Below, in pieces: positions 1 to 5,220 of a DNA stretch of 5,668 bases. The DNA comes from Deltaproteobacteria bacterium. Its GTDB lineage: Bacteria > Desulfobacterota > Syntrophobacteria > BM002. The stretch is from the NCBI GenBank assembly GCA_017861095.1, contig JAGFXI010000149.1:1-5668 (forward strand). The letters are read 5' to 3'. Under the pieces are notes generated by a model that saw nothing but the letters and a program-made list of their open reading frames with translations, was not told the DNA's origin and ran no database searches. The stretch's first letter is position 1. Each line of letters opens with the position of its first letter. The position numbers and the translations under genes are program-made.

Positions 1-127
1 AGCCGGAGGCGGTGCGAGTCCCACGCCCCCGGTGCCGTGTCAGTCGTGTTACAAGAGTCTCGGGCTGTAAGCGAGGGAGTCCTTCCCAAAGCGGGAGTGT
101 GGTTCGATTCGCACGGCTAGGCGAGTT

Positions 128-931
128 CTACAAGCGAAACTGCAGGTCAAATCTTAGCGGTACATCTGCTGCCAGGCTCCTGGCGATTTCCTCGACCCGT
201 TTTATCTCGGCGCGGTTGTGGATCACCCCTCGCACGAGGAGTTGCCTTCCGTCTACCTCCACGTCCAGGGTGGGGAGAAGCACGCCAGGTGTGGTCATGA
301 TCCCTGCCTTTACCCTGGCGGCCAAGGCACGCATTTCGAGATCCCTTTGCGAAGCCTCGCTCTTGGCAAGATCCCTCGCCCCAAGGCCCTCGATCAGAAT
401 CTTGACGCTTTCTTCCACGGACGTCTGAGCTGTATTCAGATTCAGGTCGTACCTCTGCGGGTCGTCCCACTGAGCACGGTACAATGAATAAATGAAACAG
501 GCTCGCTCGTGATCCGTCTTCTCGATCAGCCAGCGGGCAGCTTTGTCGCTGAGCGACTCCCGCTTGGCGAGCTCGACTACTCTTGCTTCCAGAGGAGCGG
601 TGACCCGAGCCCTCAGGGCATGGGCAATGCCCGCGAGCAGAAAGTTGCCGCCTCGTCCCATGAGCACCACTCGATCTTTCGTCGCATGCTTGAGGATCAC
701 ACTCTGGATCAGGGCAGCGAAGCCCTGGAAGGACCAGTCATAGCGCTCCCAGGTGGTGGGGCAGCGTCCGTCGTACTCCTTGGCCCACTGTTCCCACTTC
801 TCTCCAGCACCCCTGACCTCATCGAGGATCTTCTCCTTGTTCACGAAAGAGTAGCCCAACTCTCTCGCGACAGTGCGACCGATCTCGCGGCCCCGGCTCC
901 CGCACTCACCCGACACAGTCAGAATCGCCAT
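128..931 (-). CDS. Cytidylate kinase-like family protein with C-terminal BON-like domain
   Basis: The 267-residue protein resembles the cytidylate kinase-like family (AAA/P-loop nucleotide kinase fold), probably cytoplasmic. Visible features are a glycine-rich N-terminal loop SGECGSRGREIGR (residues 7-19), GRGGNFLL (92-99), the APLEARVVELAKRESLS segment (about 112-128), and WDDPQRYDLNLNT (155-167), all in the family's usual order. The loop lacks a canonical Walker A GKS/GKT ending, as is common in this family, so true CMP kinase activity is uncertain. Residues about 197-267 look like a BON fold: an alpha helix, a beta segment LDVEVDGRQLLVRGVI, then a helix and a terminal strand. I chose the ATG at 931 over the in-frame ATG at 970 because GGTGAT sits 6 bases upstream of it and the kinase motif begins right after it; the 970 start would overlap the upstream TerC gene by 32 bases and has a poorer ribosome site. 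It is the last gene of the minus-strand cluster. The kinase-like call is firm, the BON part moderate, and the substrate unknown. Confidence 0.85.
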   Translation of the reverse strand: MAILTVSGECGSRGREIGRTVARELGYSFVNKEKILDEVRGAGEKWEQWAKEYDGRCPTTWERYDWSFQGFAALIQSVILKHATKDRVVLMGRGGNFLLAGIAHALRARVTAPLEARVVELAKRESLSDKAARWLIEKTDHERACFIYSLYRAQWDDPQRYDLNLNTAQTSVEESVKILIEGLGARDLAKSEASQRDLEMRALAARVKAGIMTTPGVLLPTLDVEVDGRQLLVRGVIHNRAEIKRVEEIARSLAADVPLRFDLQFRL

Positions 932-944
932 GGCTGGATCACCC
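932..944 (-). promoter_or_regulatory. Ribosome binding site of the kinase-like gene, overlapping the TerC stop
   Basis: On the minus strand GGGTGATCCAGCC directly precedes the ATG at 931. GGTGAT matches the anti-Shine-Dalgarno end of 16S rRNA with a 6-base spacer. The TGA at 941-939 that ends the TerC gene is inside this site. Ribosomes terminating on TerC would therefore be placed at the next start, so translational coupling is likely. This arrangement decides the start at 931. Confidence 0.6.
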
Positions 945-1694
945 GTTCTTCTCGGAATCAGTTGTGCCATGAACCCCGCTGGGAACGACCTTTGGCTCCT
1001 CGGCAGTCCTCGCTCTTCGCATCAACAGCTTGCCTGCCACAAGAACACCAACCGCAAAAAAAGCTTCCGTTGAGTATTGGAGGAATTTGCCGGGATTGAT
1101 GAGATTCACAACGAAGGGGTCGGTGATCATCATCTCGCCGCCTACACGGCCCAGGACGGCGGCGCCGATGTAGACGATGATGGGATACTTGTCCATGAGC
1201 ATGGAGAGGAGATTGCTGGTGAAAACGACAAAGGGGATGCTGAGGGCGAGCCCGAAGAGAAGGAGAAAGAAATTCCCATGGGATGCTCCGCCGACCGCAA
1301 GCATATTGTCGGTGGACATGGTGATGTCCGCGATAACGATAATCTTTATAGCCTCGGCAAGGCTCTTGGCTTGTTTCTGCGCCTCATCAGTCGGCGCCCC
1401 CTCGACGAAGAGCTTGACGGCAATCCAGATAATTACCGCGCCGCCGATGAGTTTCACGTAACTGATCTGGAGCAGTTGGGCGACGAAGAAGGTGGCGATG
1501 ACTCTGAGCAGGACGGCCGCTCCCGCTCCGTAGAAGATACCCTTCTTCCTCTGTTCCGAGGGCAGCGACCGTACCGCCAGGGCGATGACGACGGCATTGT
1601 CGCCAGCGAGGATGAGATCGATGAGGACAATGCTCAATATGTCAGCAAGAAAGCGTAGGTTGAAATGTATTGAGCCGAACATGCCAAGATCCAA
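939..1694 (-). CDS. TerC/YjbE family integral membrane protein
   Basis: The protein has about 251 residues and belongs to the TerC family (YjbE/YkoY-like). Characterised relatives are linked to tellurite resistance and to manganese or other metal export across the inner membrane; the substrate here is not known. Family signatures are LIDLILAGDNAVVIALA near the N-terminus and ADITMSTDNMLAVGGA in mid-protein, each with an Asp-Asn pair inside a membrane segment, thought to form the ion site. About seven hydrophobic segments are visible, with a polar loop (EGAPTDEAQKQAKSLAEA) after the third and a hydrophilic C-terminal tail. The start is unusual. The open frame begins with GTG at 1703, but AGGAAGGA abuts that codon with no spacer; TTG at 1694 lies 8 bases after the site and ATG at 1682 lies 20 after. 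I prefer TTG. The gene lies 155 bases after the YeiH gene on the same strand and overlaps the next gene's ribosome site. The family call is secure; the metal substrate is inference. Confidence 0.9.
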   Translation of the reverse strand: MDLGMFGSIHFNLRFLADILSIVLIDLILAGDNAVVIALAVRSLPSEQRKKGIFYGAGAAVLLRVIATFFVAQLLQISYVKLIGGAVIIWIAVKLFVEGAPTDEAQKQAKSLAEAIKIIVIADITMSTDNMLAVGGASHGNFFLLLFGLALSIPFVVFTSNLLSMLMDKYPIIVYIGAAVLGRVGGEMMITDPFVVNLINPGKFLQYSTEAFFAVGVLVAGKLLMRRARTAEEPKVVPSGVHGTTDSEKNG

Positions 1695-1702
1695 GACGTG
1701 CA

Positions 1703-1711
1703 CTCCTTCCT
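1703..1711 (-). promoter_or_regulatory. Ribosome binding site that favours a TTG start for the TerC gene
   Basis: The minus strand reads AGGAAGGAG at 1711-1703. Its last base is the first base of the GTG at 1703, so that GTG cannot use it with normal spacing. TTG at 1694 follows after 8 bases, within the normal range. ATG at 1682 is 20 bases away. The site therefore argues for TTG, although the true start remains unproven. Confidence 0.45.
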
Positions 1712-1797
1712 GAAAAAATGAAGCCCCCCTAAACGTTAAAGCGGTCTCACTGCCTTGGGAGGTGAAGAAAGCCTGGGCTCAGAGGTGCTGCGGTGCT

Positions 1798-1833
1798 GGT
1801 CTTCCCCCTCCCGTGACCGAGAGGGGGAAGACC
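1798..1833 (-). terminator. Strong hairpin after the YeiH gene, terminator-like without U-tract
   Basis: The arms at 1798-1810 and 1821-1833 are perfectly complementary over 13 base pairs (GGTCTTCCCCCTC and its complement) around a 10-base loop. The hairpin begins 16 bases after the YeiH stop codon in the direction of transcription. No run of T follows it on the minus strand, so it is not a canonical Rho-independent terminator. It may act as a weak terminator, as a 3' end stabiliser of the YeiH message, or as a partial barrier lowering expression of the TerC and kinase genes. Confidence 0.5.
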
Positions 1834-1849
1834 CCACGCCAGACAGATA

Positions 1850-3379
1850 TTACAGTTTGGGCGCCGGGAAGAAGACCCCGCCGAAGATCAGGTAGGCGAG
1901 TATCAGGGTCCAGATGACATTGAACCCCTGGCCGATGAGGAAGGCGAGGGCGGGTCTGCCGCCGCCCAGCTTCGCCAGCTCGCCGAACCTGGTCTCCAGG
2001 CCGATGCTGGTGAAGGCGAGAGCAAACCACCAGGTCCTGAGACCGCCCAGCATCCCTTTCGTGGCGTCCACCAGTTTCGGGTCTAGCACGAAGGAGAAGA
2101 GCACGGAGGCGATGATGAAGCCGAGGACGAACTTGGGGAACCGGAACCAGATCTCCATGAGTCCGGGCTTCTCCACTCCTGGCGCTGTTTTCCCCTTCAA
2201 GGTCCACACTATTGCCAGAATGAAAGCCGCGACACCGATGAGGACGTTCTGGGACATCTTGACGATGACTCCCGTCTTCATCGCGGTCTCGCTGATCAGA
2301 GCGCCCGCGGCGACAACCGAACCGCTCGTATCGAGGGTACCTCCCAGCCACGCCCCGGCGACCACGTCGGCCATGCCGACTGCCTTTGCAATGATGGGCT
2401 GGAAAATCAGCATGGGGATGGCGCAGAGAAGGACGATCGAGGTCGTGTAACTCAACTTCTTGGGATCACCCTTGACCGCGCCCGATGTGGCGATGGCGGC
2501 GGAGACGCCGCAGATGGAGACGGCACTCGAGAGGATGGCCGCGAAGTCATCATCCACGTTGAGCTTCTTTGCCACCCAGAAGGTGAGATACCAGACCGTT
2601 GCGACCACGAGAACCGCCTGGACGATACCGTAGGCACCGGCCTGAACGATCTCGCCGAACAGGATTCCGGCGCCCAGGATCACGAGGCCGCTCTTGATGT
2701 AGAACTCGGTCCTCACCGCGACGGCCATCCACTTGGGCACGCCCAGCACGTTACTGACAAAGAGCCCGAGGAACAGGCACCAGAGGACATACTCCACGCC
2801 GTAATAGAGGATCGTGTAGTTTCCAGCGATGAATTGGGCCAGCCAAGCCAGAATGAAGACCACGGGAAAGCCGGTTATGAATGCCCCGACCTTCTCCCCC
2901 ATAATCGCCATGGCGATGATGCTCAAGATCAGGTAGCCGATGCCGATATATACGGCCAACAGGATGTTATCAACGGAGAACACCTTGGCCGGCTCATTCC
3001 CAGCCTGTCCGACGATCTCCCTCGCCAGACCTGAGGCCTTCTTCTTGAGACCCCCATCCTTGACGTCCTTGGTGCTCCCATCGAGCTTCTTCGCCACGTC
3101 GCCGATCGCCTTGCGGTCGCCCTTATCGATGGCAGCCTTGAGGGCTACCGCCTGCTCTTGGAGGGCGCCCTCCTCTTTTTCCGCCGCCGTCGTCGCGAGC
3201 TTCTCCACGGCAGGGAGCGTCTCGGTGAGGTAGGACTTGAAATCGCCGTCAGTGGTCCAACGGAACTTCGGGATGCCGACCTTGAGTCCGGCAAGGGCGA
3301 GGATGATGATGAGAAAGCCAATCCAAACAGCCACCCAGTCCTCTTTCTTCCACAAACTTGACCAATCGATGCTGCTCAT
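1850..3379 (-). CDS. YeiH/UPF0324 family putative sulfate exporter with extra N-terminal helical segment
   Basis: This 509-residue polytopic membrane protein matches the YeiH family (Cons_hypoth698, 'putative sulfate exporter'), whose substrate has not been firmly shown. Family-typical stretches include YIKSGLVILGAGILF (about 227-241), SSAVSICGVSAAIA (284-297), GAWLGGTLDTSGSVVAAGA (342-360), TGVIVKMSQNVLIG (369-382) and FALAFTSIGLETRFGEL (452-468). About ten or more hydrophobic segments are seen from residue 138 onward. Typical YeiH proteins have about 330-350 residues. The extra length here comes from one N-terminal membrane helix (about 16-34) followed by a hydrophilic, Ala/Lys/Glu-rich, predicted helical stretch (about 43-132) before the transport core. 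The start is well supported by AGGAGG at 3392-3387 with a 7-base spacer. A leftward promoter and two overlapping hairpins lie upstream, and a sulfite oxidase-like gene is divergent. That neighbour supports a sulfur-oxyanion substrate only by context. The family is confident; the direction and substrate of transport are not. Confidence 0.9.
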   Translation of the reverse strand: MSSIDWSSLWKKEDWVAVWIGFLIIILALAGLKVGIPKFRWTTDGDFKSYLTETLPAVEKLATTAAEKEEGALQEQAVALKAAIDKGDRKAIGDVAKKLDGSTKDVKDGGLKKKASGLAREIVGQAGNEPAKVFSVDNILLAVYIGIGYLILSIIAMAIMGEKVGAFITGFPVVFILAWLAQFIAGNYTILYYGVEYVLWCLFLGLFVSNVLGVPKWMAVAVRTEFYIKSGLVILGAGILFGEIVQAGAYGIVQAVLVVATVWYLTFWVAKKLNVDDDFAAILSSAVSICGVSAAIATSGAVKGDPKKLSYTTSIVLLCAIPMLIFQPIIAKAVGMADVVAGAWLGGTLDTSGSVVAAGALISETAMKTGVIVKMSQNVLIGVAAFILAIVWTLKGKTAPGVEKPGLMEIWFRFPKFVLGFIIASVLFSFVLDPKLVDATKGMLGGLRTWWFALAFTSIGLETRFGELAKLGGGRPALAFLIGQGFNVIWTLILAYLIFGGVFFPAPKL

Positions 3380-3414
3380 CTGTGAACCTCCTCTAAGAAG
3401 GAATGAGAACAGAC

Positions 3415-3447
3415 CCCAGGAATGACCTGGGAGTATTTATACTCCAG
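3415..3447 (-). promoter_or_regulatory. Two mutually exclusive hairpins in the YeiH leader
   Basis: CCCAGG at 3415-3420 pairs with CCTGGG at 3426-3431 (6 bp, 5-base loop). CTGGGAGTAT from 3427 pairs with ATACTCCAG ending at 3447 (9 bp with one bulged G). The two stems share bases 3427-3431, so only one can form at a time. They lie 23 bases before the ribosome binding site of the YeiH gene and overlap the stop codon of the weak ORF 3437-3694. This geometry could support attenuation or a folding switch, but no T-tract or known riboswitch core is recognised. Confidence 0.35.
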
Positions 3448-3694
3448 CAATAAGGGGCAGGTCCCTGATGCGGCTCTTGGGAAACACGAGGCGACTCATT
3501 GAGGCGAGGGCCCCGAAGGTGCTGATCGTCCTCGAGTCCGGTCGCCGCATCAGCATGACAATCTCCGAGTCCTCCGAGACCAAACGCGGAAGGAGCCTTC
3601 CGGCCAGCTCGCTCCGCGTTGCCAGAGGGCTGATTGAGTCCCAAGTAGACGCCTCGAAGGCAAACCCGAAAGTCGTCCGCCGCGTGCGTATCAT
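3437..3694 (-). CDS. Possible small hypothetical protein upstream of the YeiH gene
   Basis: An 85-residue open frame starts at ATG 3694 (TTG at 3700 is also in frame) and ends 57 bases before the YeiH start. I do not recognise the protein. It is basic and mixed in character, with a moderately hydrophobic stretch around SEIVMLMRRP and a C-terminus LVFPKSRIRDLPLIAGV; there is no clear membrane helix or signal peptide. Support comes from a leftward promoter whose expected start point, near 3726, is about 30 bases upstream, and from GC-rich third codon positions. Against it, the ribosome site is weak and a plus-strand frame (3468-3719, 83 codons) has equally GC-rich third positions because the two frames share those bases. 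The interval could instead be an untranslated leader of the YeiH gene. Confidence 0.3.
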   Translation of the reverse strand: MIRTRRTTFGFAFEASTWDSISPLATRSELAGRLLPRLVSEDSEIVMLMRRPDSRTISTFGALASMSRLVFPKSRIRDLPLIAGV

Positions 3695-3702
3695 AACCAA
3701 TG

Positions 3703-3730
3703 TTCACTCGGTATCCTAGATCGTTATAAT
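3703..3730 (+). promoter_or_regulatory. Weak rightward promoter-like pair with perfect TATAAT
   Basis: The plus strand has a perfect TATAAT at 3725-3730, with TTCACT at 3703-3708 as a four-of-six -35 match and a 16-base spacer. The nearest rightward gene starts about 300 bases away. The pair lies across the expected start point of the leftward promoter, so the AT-rich sequence may only be part of that region. Confidence 0.2.
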
Positions 3731-3732
3731 CT

Positions 3733-3762
3733 ATACTAGTTCCGCTGCAGAGAGTATGTCAA
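3733..3762 (-). promoter_or_regulatory. Candidate sigma70-like promoter facing the YeiH gene
   Basis: On the minus strand a perfect TTGACA -35 box (3762-3757) is followed after 18 bases by TAGTAT (3738-3733), which matches four of six positions of the -10 consensus. Transcription would begin near 3726 and run into the weak ORF 3437-3694 and then the YeiH gene. The long distance to the YeiH start (about 345 bases) implies either a small upstream gene or a long leader. Confidence 0.4.
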
Positions 3763-3947
3763 AGGGAAAAGCAGAATCTGCTCATCTCGAAGCCTTGTCG
3801 CCGAGAATACAGGCAAGAAATGCTCAGCACCCTGCAAGCGAGGGAGCAAGACCGGAGTGGGGCGAGAGCTCTTCTCCTGACTGATCCAGAACCCTGTCCG
3901 GTACCTAACGAAGATATTGACGGTGGATGAGAAATGGCCGTTTTCGA

Positions 3948-3976
3948 TTGACAGGGGAGATAGGCCTTGTTATGCG
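3948..3976 (+). promoter_or_regulatory. Candidate promoter of the sulfite oxidase-like gene
   Basis: A perfect TTGACA at 3948-3953 is followed after 17 bases by TATGCG at 3971-3976, a three-of-six match to the -10 consensus. Transcription would start near 3983, giving a leader of about 47 bases before the ATG at 4030. The -35 box and spacing are good and the -10 box is poor, so an activator or another sigma factor may be involved. A second TTGACG at 3917-3922 has no good -10 partner. Confidence 0.35.
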
Positions 3977-4029
3977 TCTTAGCTATGAAGCCATATGCCC
4001 TGGATCGGAACACGCGAGGAGGGAAGAAC

Positions 4030-5073
4030 ATGGAAGAAAAGATGAGGGTCATGACCGAGAGGCCGCTGAACGCCGAGACCCCTGTCGAACACCTCCGCTC
4101 CTGGATCACCGCCAATGCGGTTTTTTTTGCCCGAAACCAGGGCGAGATTCCGACGGAGCCGATTTCTCTTGAGCAGTGGGAGCTTGTTGTTGAAGGGGAG
4201 GTGGAGAGACATCTCCGCGTCACCTTCGGCGAGCTTCTCCGCATGCCCAAGGCGATCGCCGCCAACACCCTCGAGTGTTCCGGGAACGGCCGCGCCCTCC
4301 TTGCCGAGAAGGCCTCGGGAAACCCGTGGACCATCGGTGGGGTCGGAAACGCGGTGTGGGGCGGGGTGTGGCTCCGGGACCTCTTGGGCAAGGCAGGTCT
4401 CACGGAGCGGGCACGCCATGTGGCTTTTGAAGGGTTCGACAAGCCACTCGGTTCTGCCGGGGTCCAGTTCATCCGGAGCATTCCTCTTGAGAAGGCCGTG
4501 GAATCCACCCTCCTCGCTTACGAGATGAACGGTGAGCCCCTTCCCCTGAAGCATGGCTTTCCCCTCCGGGCGCTCGCCCTCGGCTGGACCGGGGCAAACT
4601 GCGTCAAGTGGCTCCGAAAGATCACCGTTCTCGATCGGCCATTCTCCGGGTTCTTCATGGACAAGGTGTACCGCGTCTTCCAGAAAGGGCACGATCCCAC
4701 GCCAGGGGGTGTGGTGACGGGCCTGAAGCTCAAGTCAATCATCACGCAACCCAGCAAGGGGGACACACTCTCTGGAGGCCCTGTCACCGTTCTCGGTGCC
4801 GCCTACGCCGGAGAGGGTGATGTCGCCATGGTTGAGGTGTCGGTGGATGGGGGCGGCACGTGGTCTCCCGCTTCCTTCATCGGACCCCACGAGTCTTTTT
4901 CCTGGAGACAATGGCAGTTCCTGTGGGAACCGGGGCAGCCGGGCGACTACACCATCATGGCACGGGCGACCGATTCCCACGGTCGGCAGCAGCCCATGAA
5001 CGCCCAGTGGACTGTCCTCGGTTACGGGAACAACGGGATCCGCGAGCACGGGATCACCGTCCACGTGCGCTAG
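4030..5073 (+). CDS. Sulfite oxidase-family molybdopterin-dependent oxidoreductase
   Basis: The 347-residue protein has the two-domain sulfite oxidase family plan: a molybdopterin-binding domain (about 20-200) and a C-terminal immunoglobulin-like Moco dimerisation domain (about 230-347). Seen motifs are NAVFFARNQGEIP (29-41), LECSGNGRALL with the likely molybdenum-ligand Cys83, VGNAVWGGVWLRDLL (105-119), AYEMNGEPLPLKHGFPLR (163-180) and TGANCVKWLRKI (187-198), then VEVSVDGGGTWSPA and SWRQWQFLWEPGQPGDYTIM in the second domain. Members oxidise sulfite to sulfate or reduce oxidised substrates; the substrate here is unknown. The start at 4030 follows AGGAGGG with a 6-base spacer; the open frame extends to TTG 3967 but that start has no such site. 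No Tat or Sec signal and no heme domain are present, so the enzyme appears cytoplasmic, unlike many exported sulfite dehydrogenases. It is divergent from the YeiH-type transporter. An eight-base T run (4121-4128) lies in the coding sequence without disrupting the frame. The family call is strong. Confidence 0.92.
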   Translation: MEEKMRVMTERPLNAETPVEHLRSWITANAVFFARNQGEIPTEPISLEQWELVVEGEVERHLRVTFGELLRMPKAIAANTLECSGNGRALLAEKASGNPWTIGGVGNAVWGGVWLRDLLGKAGLTERARHVAFEGFDKPLGSAGVQFIRSIPLEKAVESTLLAYEMNGEPLPLKHGFPLRALALGWTGANCVKWLRKITVLDRPFSGFFMDKVYRVFQKGHDPTPGGVVTGLKLKSIITQPSKGDTLSGGPVTVLGAAYAGEGDVAMVEVSVDGGGTWSPASFIGPHESFSWRQWQFLWEPGQPGDYTIMARATDSHGRQQPMNAQWTVLGYGNNGIREHGITVHVR

Positions 5074-5125
5074 GCGAGCTAGCAGGCGTTGCGGACTCCC
5101 CGTTCACTTCGGCCATCGCACGGGA

Positions 5126-5176
5126 GAAATTCCTCCTCGCGCCCCTTTATACGAAAGGGGGGTTGGGGGGATTTTT
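5126..5176 (+). terminator. Repeat-like hairpin and probable terminator after the oxidoreductase gene
   Basis: A core stem CCCCTTT (5142-5148) pairs with AAAGGGG (5154-5160) around a five-base loop. An outer imperfect stem pairs 5126-5137 with 5165-5176 and ends in a five-T run at 5172-5176. It starts 52 bases after the oxidoreductase stop, between two convergent genes, so it is a plausible terminator for the plus-strand gene. The C-run/AAAGGGG/G-run/ATTTTT design also resembles dispersed intergenic palindromic repeats that I recall from several environmental bacterial groups; only a genome-wide copy count could show that. Confidence 0.5.
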
Positions 5177-5220
5177 CCGGTCCTGGAGCAATATCGAGCC
5201 TTAGATGAACCGTATTGGGG

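Noticed and set aside
1..127. A tRNA gene in the left flank
   Set aside because: T-loop-like and anticodon-like words are present, but no D-arm or box A, and the acceptor and T stems cannot both form. I list it only as a low-interest observation.
939..970. Longer kinase-like protein starting at ATG 970
   Set aside because: It would add 13 residues with no family similarity, overlap the TerC gene by 32 bases, and lacks the well-spaced ribosome site found before ATG 931.
1077..1658. Plus-strand frame of 193 codons opposite the TerC gene
   Set aside because: Its product is an acidic Asp/Glu/Gly-rich shadow of the membrane protein's reverse strand, with no recognisable domain; the TerC frame has clear family motifs.
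1779..2351. Minus-strand frame of 190 codons within the YeiH gene
   Set aside because: It is an Arg/His-rich shifted reading of the 3' part of the YeiH gene, which itself shows unmistakable family motifs.
3967..4029. Upstream TTG start and 21-residue extension as a signal peptide of the oxidoreductase
   Set aside because: The extension has no twin-arginine motif or long hydrophobic core, and the strong AGGAGGG site points to ATG 4030.
3740..4029. An additional gene or known RNA between the divergent transcription units
   Set aside because: No frame here has a start with a ribosome site and family-like protein sequence, and I recognise no riboswitch; only the promoter candidate at 3948-3976 is supported.
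3759..4508. Minus-strand frame of 249 codons opposite the oxidoreductase gene
   Set aside because: Ser/Arg/Pro-rich antisense shadow with no domain; the plus-strand frame carries the conserved sulfite oxidase motifs over the same bases.
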